In this document: one piece after another, positions 8,137 to 14,311 of the stretch
Layout: each line of letters starts with the position of its first letter
Numbering within the stretch: position 1 is the stretch's first letter
NCBI GenBank assembly: GCA_051877215.1
Contig: JBJEIR010000044.1
Span: 1-20,599 of the forward strand
Source of the DNA: RGIG1959 sp051877215
Lineage (GTDB): Bacteria > Bacillota > Clostridia > Oscillospirales > Acutalibacteraceae
Length of the DNA: 20,599 bases
Direction of reading: 5' to 3'
Notes under the pieces: generated by a model
Told to the model about the DNA's origin: nothing
What the model saw: only the letters and a program-made list of their open reading frames with translations
Database searches by the model: none
Position numbers and translations under genes: made by a program

Positions 8137-8842
8137 AATTCTGTTTCCCGAACACGCCAATTTATTCGGCGACATGAGCAATATGCGGTATCTGCAAGCC
8201 TGTCTGCCCGATGCGGAGTTTATCCGCACGCCGCTGACCGACACCCCCTATTTTGTCAATCACCCGGTGGATTTGCTGTATATGGGCCCTATGACCGAAC
8301 GCACACAGCAGCGGGTCATCTATGCCCTGCTGCCCTTTGCCGACCGTTTGAATGAGCTGATTGAGGGCGGCACGCCGATGCTGTTCACCGGCAATGCGGT
8401 CGAGGTGCTGGGGCACTCCATTATACTGGAAAACGGCAACACCATCGAGGGGCTGCATCTGTTGGAAATGACTGCAAAGCAGGATATGTTTCACCGATAT
8501 AACGGCTTGGTACTCGGCAAATTTGCCCCTGTACAGGAGGATATCGTCGGTTTTAAAAGTCAATTCACCATGGCAAAGGGCAATAACAACAGCTGTGCTT
8601 TTGTCAAAACCGAGCGCGGTATCGGACTGAATAAGCAATCCCATTATGAGGGCTTCTTTAAAGGCAATATGATCGCCACCTATTTACTCGGCCCGATTTT
8701 GATTTTAAATCCGGCGCTGACCCGTTGGCTGCTGGACACAATGGGCGCCCCCGATGCCCCGCTTGTTTATGAGGAGGCGCTGAGAGACGCGTATACGCGC
8801 CGCCTTGCGGAATTTTGTGACCCGCAGGTGAGCGTCGAGTGA
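8126..8842 (+). CDS. GatD-like class I amidotransferase homologue lacking catalytic Cys and His
   Basis: The 238-residue product lines up with GatD, the glutaminase partner of MurT. Like GatD it opens with a FPEHANLFGDMSNMRYL segment and contains a YMGPMTERTQ block. The nucleophile elbow, normally I-C-G-G-Y-Q-x-L-G, reads F-T-G-N-A-V-E-V-L-G (residues 87-96). Gly89 therefore replaces the catalytic Cys. The second site, normally T-Y-L-H-G-P, reads ATYLLGP, putting Leu188 in place of His. No other Cys is near either site. The normal GFENH-type motif is GFKSQFTM. The reading frame is intact, overlaps the murT-like gene by 11 bp, and shows no decay. It is thus a conserved-looking pseudo-enzyme rather than a pseudogene. 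A role as structural or regulatory partner of the ligase is inferred. Confidence 0.75.
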   Translation: MTVEILFPEHANLFGDMSNMRYLQACLPDAEFIRTPLTDTPYFVNHPVDLLYMGPMTERTQQRVIYALLPFADRLNELIEGGTPMLFTGNAVEVLGHSIILENGNTIEGLHLLEMTAKQDMFHRYNGLVLGKFAPVQEDIVGFKSQFTMAKGNNNSCAFVKTERGIGLNKQSHYEGFFKGNMIATYLLGPILILNPALTRWLLDTMGAPDAPLVYEEALRDAYTRRLAEFCDPQVSVE

Positions 8843-8926
8843 CCCTTTGTTTGCTCAGACAAAAGCACTCCCCCCCACCGCATCAACCGAGCACCGAACA
8901 TTCCTCGGCGCCGGAGGATTCCCACA

Positions 8927-9026
8927 GGAATAAACGGACTCTGCCTTGGATAAGCGGACTCTGTTTGGAATAAGCGGGCTCTGTCAGGGATAAGCGAGTT
9001 CTGTCCGGGATAAGCGGGCTCTATTG
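8927..9026. repeat. 20-bp tandem repeat, five copies
   Basis: The unit GGATAAGCGGACTCTGTTTG (one version) repeats with an exact 20-bp period; TAA falls at 8931, 8951, 8971, 8991 and 9011. Copies differ at one to five positions. Reading frames are stopped by the repeated TAA in one frame, and no ribosome-binding site is seen, so it is not coding. It starts about 85 bp after the gatD-like stop. Confidence 0.85.
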
Positions 9027-9176
9027 TCGCACAAATATCGAATAGTCCATTATAAAACGGCCGTCGAACATCCCACTGCCCGCAACCGGCAACACTCTTA
9101 CTGCAAGCGGCGTCAAATCGCCCGCCCTCAGATGATTATGGCCGGTTTCGTTACCGGACGGCCTTCACAAATGAAA

Positions 9177-9392
9177 GGCTTCATAAACGCACGCCTTCAT
9201 AAACGGACGGCTCTATAAATATAGGCGGCTTTATAAAACGGACGCCTTCATAAACAGACGGCTTCATGGCAGGCAGCTTTATAAGCAGATGACTTTATAA
9301 ACGCGCGCCCCATTCATCTGCCCAACAGCAAAGATTTTTTCTTCCTCTACGGGCGTAGATGACTTCATAAACGCATGCCCCACTCGCCTGCC
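9177..9392. repeat. Degenerate roughly 16-bp tandem repeat plus a separated copy
   Basis: Between 9177 and 9310 about eight variants of GGCTTCATAAACGGAC follow each other with a 15-18-bp spacing. The last variant continues into GCCCCATTCATCTGCCC. The same roughly 36-bp block recurs at 9357-9392 with a few changes. There is no coding signal. It looks like slippage-driven expansion in an unconstrained intergenic region. Confidence 0.65.
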
Positions 9393-9455
9393 CTCAGACG
9401 AGCACGAACTGTTTCCTCTTTTTAAAATAATATGGGCTTACTAATATTGGGTTTA

Positions 9456-9486
9456 CTTACAGCAAGCTTTTATAGCTTACTGTAAG
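9456..9486. other. Hairpin with 11 paired bases
   Basis: CTTACAG-C-AAGC pairs with GCTT-A-CTGTAAG around a TTTTATA loop with a single C/A mismatch. There is no U-run in either direction. It may be the outer end of the REP-like element that follows. Confidence 0.4.
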
Positions 9487-9594
9487 TGCCGAAAGACAAT
9501 CTCTTGCCGCCCTCTGATAAGAAAAGCGGGCAGGCTTTGCTTTGTGACACAGGGAGAGAAAAAAGCTGTTACGATAGCCATATAGCCTTTTCCG

Positions 9595-9659
9595 ACTACC
9601 CCTCAGTCTGCTTCGCAGACACACCCCCCTGACAAGGGACGCCGAAATCCGGCTTTTTT
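9595..9659. repeat. REP-like palindromic element
   Basis: The segment contains CCCCTCAGTCTGCTTCGCAG, in which GTCTGC-TTC-GCAGAC (9606-9620) is a tight hairpin, then CCCCCCTGACAAGGGACGCC, then GCCG-AAATC-CGGC and six T (9641-9659). From memory, elements of this layout (CCCTCAGTC, a hairpin, then a second C-rich/G-rich inverted segment) are dispersed in many copies in Ruminococcaceae and Faecalibacterium-like genomes. I cannot verify copy number here. The last stem plus T-run also looks like an intrinsic terminator for plus-strand transcripts coming from the gatD-like gene. Confidence 0.55.
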
Positions 9660-9668
9660 GACAAGCTG

Positions 9669-9694
9669 AGCAGGCTTTATAGCCTGCTTTTTTT
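9669..9694 (+). terminator. Intrinsic terminator
   Basis: AGCAGGCT (9669-9676), loop TTAT, AGCCTGCT (9681-9688), then six T. This is a perfect 8-bp stem and a canonical shape. It is the clearest terminator downstream of the murT-like/gatD-like unit, although 830 bp away; an earlier stop is possible. Confidence 0.75.
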
Positions 9695-9987
9695 ATGCCC
9701 TCCATAGCCCGAACATTTCAAATACCATCCTTTGTCAACTGATTGCATCAAGATGCATTATGACAAAAAGATAGGTTTTCAAAGCAGAAATGGGCGGGGC
9801 AAAAGAAAACAGACCTCAACCCCTCGATTGATGCCTGCATTTCTGCCTTACCATACCGAATTTACGGTAGTGGATAAATCCTGCCATACGGATTTAGGAA
9901 GCCGATTGATAAATACTCGACATTAGCCGCCGCTTGTTATCATAGGAAATTTCATGTTCAGCTTGATTCCCGCCATTAAAAAAGCAG
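9695..9987. other. Intergenic stretch, no feature recognised
   Basis: No reading frame with a ribosome-binding site or recognisable protein similarity is seen on either strand. No tRNA, riboswitch or clear repeat was recognised. Confidence 0.5.
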
Positions 9988-10022
9988 CATTTGCCGATTT
10001 GCTCATTGCAAATCGGCAAATG
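9988..10022. other. Perfect 15-bp hairpin
   Basis: CATTTGCCGATTTGC (9988-10002) and GCAAATCGGCAAATG (10008-10022) pair without mismatch around TCATT. No U-run follows on either strand, so it is not a standard terminator. It could be a mobile-element end, a protein site, or a small RNA stem. There is no gene within 700 bp that it would obviously serve. Confidence 0.6.
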
Positions 10023-10223
10023 ATATTGTGTATCTTGCAAATTCCATTTTGTACATAAAGTGTGGCTTTATCAAGAAGGGTGTTATAGGTTAACTGTTTA
10101 TCAAAACCTTTTCCTTGACAACGCTTCTCCGATAACGCTTCCCAAAAGTTATACCAAAAAAGTAGACGAAAGAATATAAAGAAGAAAAGCATTTTAAAAG
10201 ATTCAAAAATCGCATTTTACATA

Positions 10224-10517
10224 TGTTTTCCCGTAAAACCAATCAAGCAATCACTTGACGGCAATTGCTTGCTTGCAAAATTCCGTTTGAACTCTTATCC
10301 CAACTATTGACAAAAAGCTGTTTTCTCATAAAACTAAGCAAACAGACGCCCGGCGGAGGTTGCTTGCAAAACTCTGTTTTAACCCTTACCCCAACTATTG
10401 ACAAAGAGCTCATATATTCTCTCACAAAATGCTGCTTAACAAACAAGCAGCCGCCTGACGGCGACTGCTCATATAAATTCCGTTTTAACCTTTTACCCCA
10501 ACTATTGACACAGAGCC
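10224..10517. repeat. Three direct copies of a 91-107-bp hairpin-containing unit
   Basis: Each copy runs: TGTTTTCTC-like start, a hairpin of the type AAGCAG-CCGCC-TGAC-GGCG-ACTGCT, GCAAAA-TTCCGTTTTAAC, and the core CCCCAACTATTGACA followed by a GAGC-like tail. The cores are at 10301, 10392 and 10499. The hairpin arms differ in sequence between copies but keep pairing in copy 3 and partly in copies 1 and 2. No protein is encoded convincingly. The TTGACA at the end of each core looks like a -35 box, but no -10 follows at 16-18 bp. Confidence 0.6.
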
Positions 10518-10560
10518 AAAAGAAAGTAAGGCAAAAGAAATATCCTCATTACCTAAACCT

Positions 10561-10632
10561 AAATACCCTCGTCTATAGAAATACCCTCGTCTATAGAAAT
10601 ACCCTCGTCTATAGAAATACCCTCGTCTATAG
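10561..10632. repeat. 18-bp tandem repeat, four perfect copies
   Basis: AAATACCCTCGTCTATAG repeats four times with no change at 10561, 10579, 10597 and 10615. It ends directly at the terminator hairpin that begins at 10634. There are no spacers, so it is not a CRISPR array. Confidence 0.9.
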
Positions 10633-10633
10633 A

Positions 10634-10676
10634 AAAAGCGCTATGTAATCGGAAAATTCTCTTACATAGCGCTTTT
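10634..10676 (-). terminator. Intrinsic terminator of the scaffoldin gene cluster
   Basis: AAAAGCGCTATGTAA (10634-10648) pairs perfectly with TTACATAGCGCTTTT (10662-10676) around a 13-nt loop. Read on the minus strand, the 15-bp stem ends in a run of five U. It lies about 105 bp beyond the stop of the wall-anchored scaffoldin. It might also work weakly on the plus strand. Confidence 0.75.
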
Positions 10677-10696
10677 CATTACTCTTCATCCGGCTA

Positions 10697-10719
10697 AGGC
10701 TGTAAACAGCTTACAGCCT
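10697..10719 (-). other. Hairpin in the 3' untranslated region of the wall-anchored scaffoldin
   Basis: AGGCTGTAA and TTACAGCCT form a 9-bp perfect stem with loop ACAGC, between the stop at 10781 and the terminator at 10634-10676. No U-run follows. It may protect the 3' end of the mRNA. Confidence 0.5.
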
Positions 10720-10780
10720 ATACGCTTTTGTCTATTCCTGTTAAAGGAACCTGTGTCAAAAGCTTTTTATCAAGCCGTCT

Positions 10781-12614
10781 TTATTTTGCCTTTGACTTCT
10801 TCATCACCACGGAGCTCAACGCAACCGCAGCAGCAGCCATACCGGCAATCAGAATCACCATCATCACATTGCTCTCATCGCCGGTCTTCGGACCGTTGTT
10901 GCTGCCGGTCGAAGTGGTCGGAGCAACTGTGGTGGGCGCGACAGTCGTCGGAGCAACTGTGGTCGTGGTTTCCTCAACAGTTGTGGTGGTTTCCTCAGCC
11001 TCAGTGGTCGTGGCCTCCTCAACAGTTGTGGTGGTTTCCTCAGCCTCAGTTGTGGTTGTGGTTTCCTCGACAGTTGTCGTGGTTTCCTCAGCCTCAGTTG
11101 TGGTTGTGGTCTCCTCGACAGTTGTCGTGGTTTCCTCAGCCTCAGTTGTAGTTGTGGTTTCCTCAGTTGTGGTGGTGGGAATTGTGTTGATCACAATCGC
11201 GCCGTCAACAACCTTGGTCTCAAGGTCTACAATCTCGCCGTCCTCAAAATAATTGGCAAGCGGTGCACGAACAACCGTCAATGCGAGATCCGCATCCACT
11301 TCTTTGAGGGTCTTAAAGGTGACCGTCATAACCGTCTCGCCATCCGCCAGAGAATGAACACCGGCATCCATAGCGGTCAGCCAAACCTCACCGGTAGAGC
11401 CGACAGGAGCAACCGGCTCATAAGTGGCCGCGTTGTTCTCAAAGGTTGCCAAAGTTCCTTCAACGGTAGCACCCACGGCCTTCAAAGCCTCATTGTCATA
11501 GCTGAGCATGAACTCGACCATGGACAGCTTCTCGGCGCCGGAGATCGAAACCTTAGCGGTAATGGTGGTATCGGCCGGAATCTTACCGGTTTCGCTGTCG
11601 ACCGTAACCGTCTCAATGGTGTAGGTCACAAGTTTGGAAGCCGGAATAGTTGTTGTGGTTTCTTCCGTTGTCGTGGTGGTCTCTTCAGCGCCGCCGACTG
11701 TCACGGAGCCGCTCGCACACACAAGGACAACGTTGTCCAGATTCTCATCGCAGGTATCGTCTGCGCTGTAGGTCAGGTTGATCGCCGCTTTGCCGGCAGG
11801 TGCAGTATCCTTCACCTTCATCGTGATTGTCACCAGCACGCCGTCGCCGGTCATATTGGCCACATCGTCGCAGGTAAAGAGGAAGTTGTCATCGCCCTTG
11901 ATATTGACGAGCATCGTGCCGGAGGCCATAACGTCGCCCTTCACAATATCCGCCTTCGCAACAGGTTCAAAGACCTCGGGATCATAGCTGAACATCAATT
12001 TGATGAAAGCAAAGCCCGTGTTGTTCGTAATGGTAACCGGCACCTCAACGGTTTCGCCCGGATTCGCCTCTACATCCGCAACCTTAACATAGTTGTCTTC
12101 GGTAATCGGCGCAGCGGTCGTCGTGGTAGCCTCAGTCGTTGTGGTCTCTTCGACAGTTGTGGTGGTTTCTTCAGCACCGCCGACTGTCACAGAGCCGCTC
12201 TCGCACACAAGAACGACGTTGTCCAGATTCTCATCGCAGGTATCGTCTGCGCTGTAGGTCAGGTTGATCGNNNNNNNNNNNNNNNNNNNNNNNNNNNNNN
12301 NNNNNNNNNNNNNNNNNNNNNNNNNNNNNNNNNNNNNNNNNNNNNNNNNNNNNNNNNNNNNNNNNNNNNNCAACAGGTTCAAAGACCTCGGGATCATAGC
12401 TGAACATCAATTTGATGAAAGCAAAACCCGTGTTGTTCGTAATGGTAACCGGTACCTGAACGGTTTCGCCCGGATTCGCCTCTACATCCGCAACTTTAAC
12501 ATAATTGTCATCCGCTGCAGAGACAAAGAAGCAAACAGAGACGGTACCAATTACCAGCGCCAATGCCAAAAGGACGGCAAAAAAGCGCTTCCCGTTCTTT
12601 AATTTGTTCATCAT
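10781..12614 (-). CDS. Cell-wall-anchored scaffoldin with three cohesins (interrupted by a sequence gap)
   Basis: This is a predicted surface anchor that holds dockerin-bearing proteins. Seen: signal peptide (about residues 1-33, MMNKLKNGKRFF then a hydrophobic core); two near-identical cohesin-like domains (NNTGFAFIKLMFSYDPEVFE); a third, different cohesin (GEVWLTAMD motif); an acidic Thr linker of TEAEETTTTVEETTTT units and VAPTT units; and a C-terminal GPKTGDE, hydrophobic segment and KKSKAK tail. That tail is a sortase signal of the LPxTG/NPxTG kind. There is no dockerin. The 100-N gap breaks cohesin 1, and the two halves are in different frames as written. Filling the gap with the 174 nt present in the second copy restores one frame of about 635 residues. 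It starts 22 bp after the preceding gene. Ligands are inferred. Confidence 0.85.
10965..11175 (-). repeat. 48-bp tandem repeat coding acidic Thr linker
   Basis: The linker of the wall-anchored scaffoldin is built from a 48-bp unit, for the 16 residues TEAEETTTTVEETTTT. It is present about three times, with synonymous and a few amino acid changes. Three VAPTT units follow toward the wall anchor. It is flexible, rich in Thr and Glu, and likely spans the cell wall. Copy number may vary between strains. Confidence 0.75.
12271..12370. other. Assembly gap of 100 N inside cohesin 1 of the wall-anchored scaffoldin
   Basis: Both flanks match the second cohesin copy. In that copy the corresponding bases run 11785-11958, i.e. 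174 nt, not 100. The 100 is a placeholder, and its length produces the apparent frameshift. Confidence 0.9.
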
Positions 12615-12636
12615 CTTATCCCCCTAAAATATTCGA

Positions 12637-13848
12637 TCAGCCAAGGCTGCCGATGATCTCGGCAACATATTGTCTGAGCATAACAAGGTCTTTGCCGGTA
12701 ACACTCTCATCGCCGTTGACATTGGCATTTGCCAACTGCTGATCATCCAAAGTGATTGTCTCGGCAAGATACTGTCTGAGCATGACAACATCCTTACCGG
12801 TCACTTGTCCGTCCAAGTTCACATCGCCGAGCATAACAGGAGACTCAACAATGATCAAGCCACCGTTCACCGTCGCGGTATCATACCAAACGGTCGGCTG
12901 ATTGTCCTCGGGATTATAGCCCGCGAGCGCGTCATACGCCGAAATGATCTGATCAGCCGTAATATCTGTCAGTGCCTCAAAGGTGATGGTCGCAATGACT
13001 TCACCTTCAGTCGAAGCCAGATTGTCAAGCGCCATACCGGTAATCCAAACCTCGCCGACACCCGGGTCGTCGCTGTCCGGCGTCAGAGGAGCAACATTGA
13101 CTGTATGCTGATCCAATTGTGCCAAATAACCGGCAGCCTCACCGGAAACCGCTTGCATCACGGTTTTGTCATAAGCCAGCTTGAGCTGAACGCCCGCAAC
13201 TTTATCCAATGCAGAAGAGGAAACATTGATCGTGAAAGTGTCTCCCGCTTTGATAGGCGCTGTTTCTTTCTCCTCAACCGTAAAGGTTGCGGATGCGACA
13301 GGCGCTACACCTTCCGTCAGAGCCAGCTTCTTAATCGTCAGTTTGCCGGCCGCCTTCGGCTCGATATAGATAGAAGTCATGGTCGCCGACTCAGGGGTGG
13401 GCAGCGTGCCGTCCGGAGACCAGGTATAGCAACCCTGTGTAAAGAGCAGCAAATCATAGTTGCCGGCAGGTGCGGGCGTATCGCCGACACCGGCAAACTG
13501 CGGATAGAAATCGCCGCTGGAAGTCATCCATTTGTTGACAACACCATCATAAAAGGCCAGCACAAACGGCACTTCCGACTCGATGGTAACCGCCGTATAG
13601 GGATATACAGCCGGGTCATAGGTGGTATTGGATGCAATACCGATGCTGTCGCCACCGGTGCCATTCGAAGTGATGACCAAAGCACCGTCAACATATTCAA
13701 ATGTGCAATCACCGCCGCTCAATGCCGTCTTGCTGGGATCAAGAAGATTGATATCTTCTGCAGCAAAAGACTGCAATCCGACGACTGAAAACACAGCTGT
13801 CAGCAACAATGCTGTTGCCAAAGCAAGACTCAACAGAGACTTTTTCAT
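12637..13848 (-). CDS. Small adaptor scaffoldin: signal peptide, X2 module, one cohesin, dockerin
   Basis: The 403-residue product has a signal peptide (1-30), an X2 module (about 33-180, with GGDCTFEY, FYDGVVNKWMTSSGDFYP and YIEPKAAGKL), a cohesin (about 188-335, motif GEVWITGMAL) and a type I dockerin (341-402). The dockerin has two F-hand loops, DVNLDGQVTGKD and NVNGDESVTGKD; the second begins with Asn instead of the usual Asp. The segment repeat LRQYLAE and LRQYVAE follows each loop. There is no Thr linker, unlike its neighbours. Having both cohesin and dockerin, it should act as an adaptor in a layered complex. A strong AAGGAGG Shine-Dalgarno precedes ATG 13848. Its dockerin is nearly the same as that of the 637-residue scaffoldin upstream, so both probably dock on the same cohesin. 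X2 binding specificity is unknown. Confidence 0.88.
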   Translation of the reverse strand: MKKSLLSLALATALLLTAVFSVVGLQSFAAEDINLLDPSKTALSGGDCTFEYVDGALVITSNGTGGDSIGIASNTTYDPAVYPYTAVTIESEVPFVLAFYDGVVNKWMTSSGDFYPQFAGVGDTPAPAGNYDLLLFTQGCYTWSPDGTLPTPESATMTSIYIEPKAAGKLTIKKLALTEGVAPVASATFTVEEKETAPIKAGDTFTINVSSSALDKVAGVQLKLAYDKTVMQAVSGEAAGYLAQLDQHTVNVAPLTPDSDDPGVGEVWITGMALDNLASTEGEVIATITFEALTDITADQIISAYDALAGYNPEDNQPTVWYDTATVNGGLIIVESPVMLGDVNLDGQVTGKDVVMLRQYLAETITLDDQQLANANVNGDESVTGKDLVMLRQYVAEIIGSLG

Positions 13849-13909
13849 AGTATGTTTTCCTCCTTATAAAATTTAGCAAAAATGAAAACACGCATTCCTA
13901 CTTGCTTTG

Positions 13910-13915
13910 AGTATA
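13910..13915 (-). promoter_or_regulatory. Possible -10 box for the two downstream scaffoldin genes
   Basis: On the minus strand TATACT lies 62 bp upstream of ATG 13848. No good -35 stands 16-18 bp before it (only T-rich sequence), so this is a weak call. Confidence 0.35.
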
Positions 13916-14121
13916 CAACCCTGTATGAAAAAAAGCTAGTCCTTCCACCATAAAAAACATTTTTAAGCAAGAATATAGACAAATTAATTGCTATCTGAAA
14001 ACAAAATTTTCCTTTTTTCTGAAGGATGTTTCCCTTATCTTGTCCTGTTCTCCTGCCGCTTATATGTTCCTTTTACGGCGCTTTATATATTTTCATTATA
14101 TAATAGCGCGGTTTTGTGAAA

Positions 14122-14146
14122 AGGCTGTATACAGAGCCTCTTTTTT
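14122..14146. terminator. Weak two-way terminator-like hairpin
   Basis: AGGCT (14122-14126) and AGCCT (14135-14139) flank GTATACAG and are followed by CTTTTTT on the plus strand. On the minus strand the stem is followed by TTTTC. It may stop the message of the 637-residue scaffoldin gene. Confidence 0.35.
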
Positions 14147-14268
14147 AGCAGACAACTGTTTTTCATACCCGCTTCGAACATCTGTCAATAAACAGTCAGT
14201 TGACAGATTGTTCTTTTTGCGGCCGGCAAAGCAATGCCGTTTTCGATTGCCCTGTGTGCTCCGGTCAA

Positions 14269-14304
14269 TCCGCTTGTCACATGCGGTCACATGTGACAAG
14301 CGGA
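14269..14304 (-). other. Perfect 15-bp hairpin 7 nt after a scaffoldin stop codon
   Basis: TCCGCTTGTCACATG (14269-14283) and CATGTGACAAGCGGA (14290-14304) pair with no mismatch around a 6-nt loop. It begins seven bases past the stop of the 637-residue scaffoldin. No U-run follows, so it is a stabilising or processing stem-loop rather than a normal terminator. Confidence 0.65.
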
Positions 14305-14311
14305 AAGCGGT

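Larger units (their letters stand above)
13849..14268. other. Intergenic region between scaffoldin genes, AT-rich, with a possible promoter
   Basis: It separates the scaffoldin pair 16320-20546/14312-16225 from the pair 12637-13848/10781-12614. The half near the downstream gene is AT-rich. It holds the possible promoter at 13910-13915, a weak two-way terminator-like hairpin at 14122-14146, and ATCTGTCAA/TTGACAGAT (14180-14188/14200-14208). A 91-codon plus-strand frame inside has no ribosome-binding site or family resemblance. Confidence 0.5.

Noticed and set aside
8126..8842. Calling the gatD-like gene a pseudogene
   Set aside because: Frame, length, start overlap and conserved non-catalytic motifs are intact. 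Only active-site residues differ, which fits repurposing better than decay.
9457..9705. 82-codon minus-strand frame across the REP-like element
   Set aside because: It translates palindromic repeat and terminator sequence, with no ribosome-binding site or family resemblance.
10301..10510. Three TTGACA motifs as promoters
   Set aside because: No -10 box at 16-18 bp follows any of them, and there is no gene downstream. They are part of the repeat core.
10561..10632. Possible CRISPR array
   Set aside because: The 18-bp units follow one another with no spacers and no cas genes lie nearby. The same holds for the 20-bp repeats at 8927-9026.
10265..10648. 127-codon plus-strand frame ending in NTLVYR repeats
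   Set aside because: The peptide repeats come from the 18-bp tandem DNA repeat. The rest covers the hairpin units. No start signal is seen.
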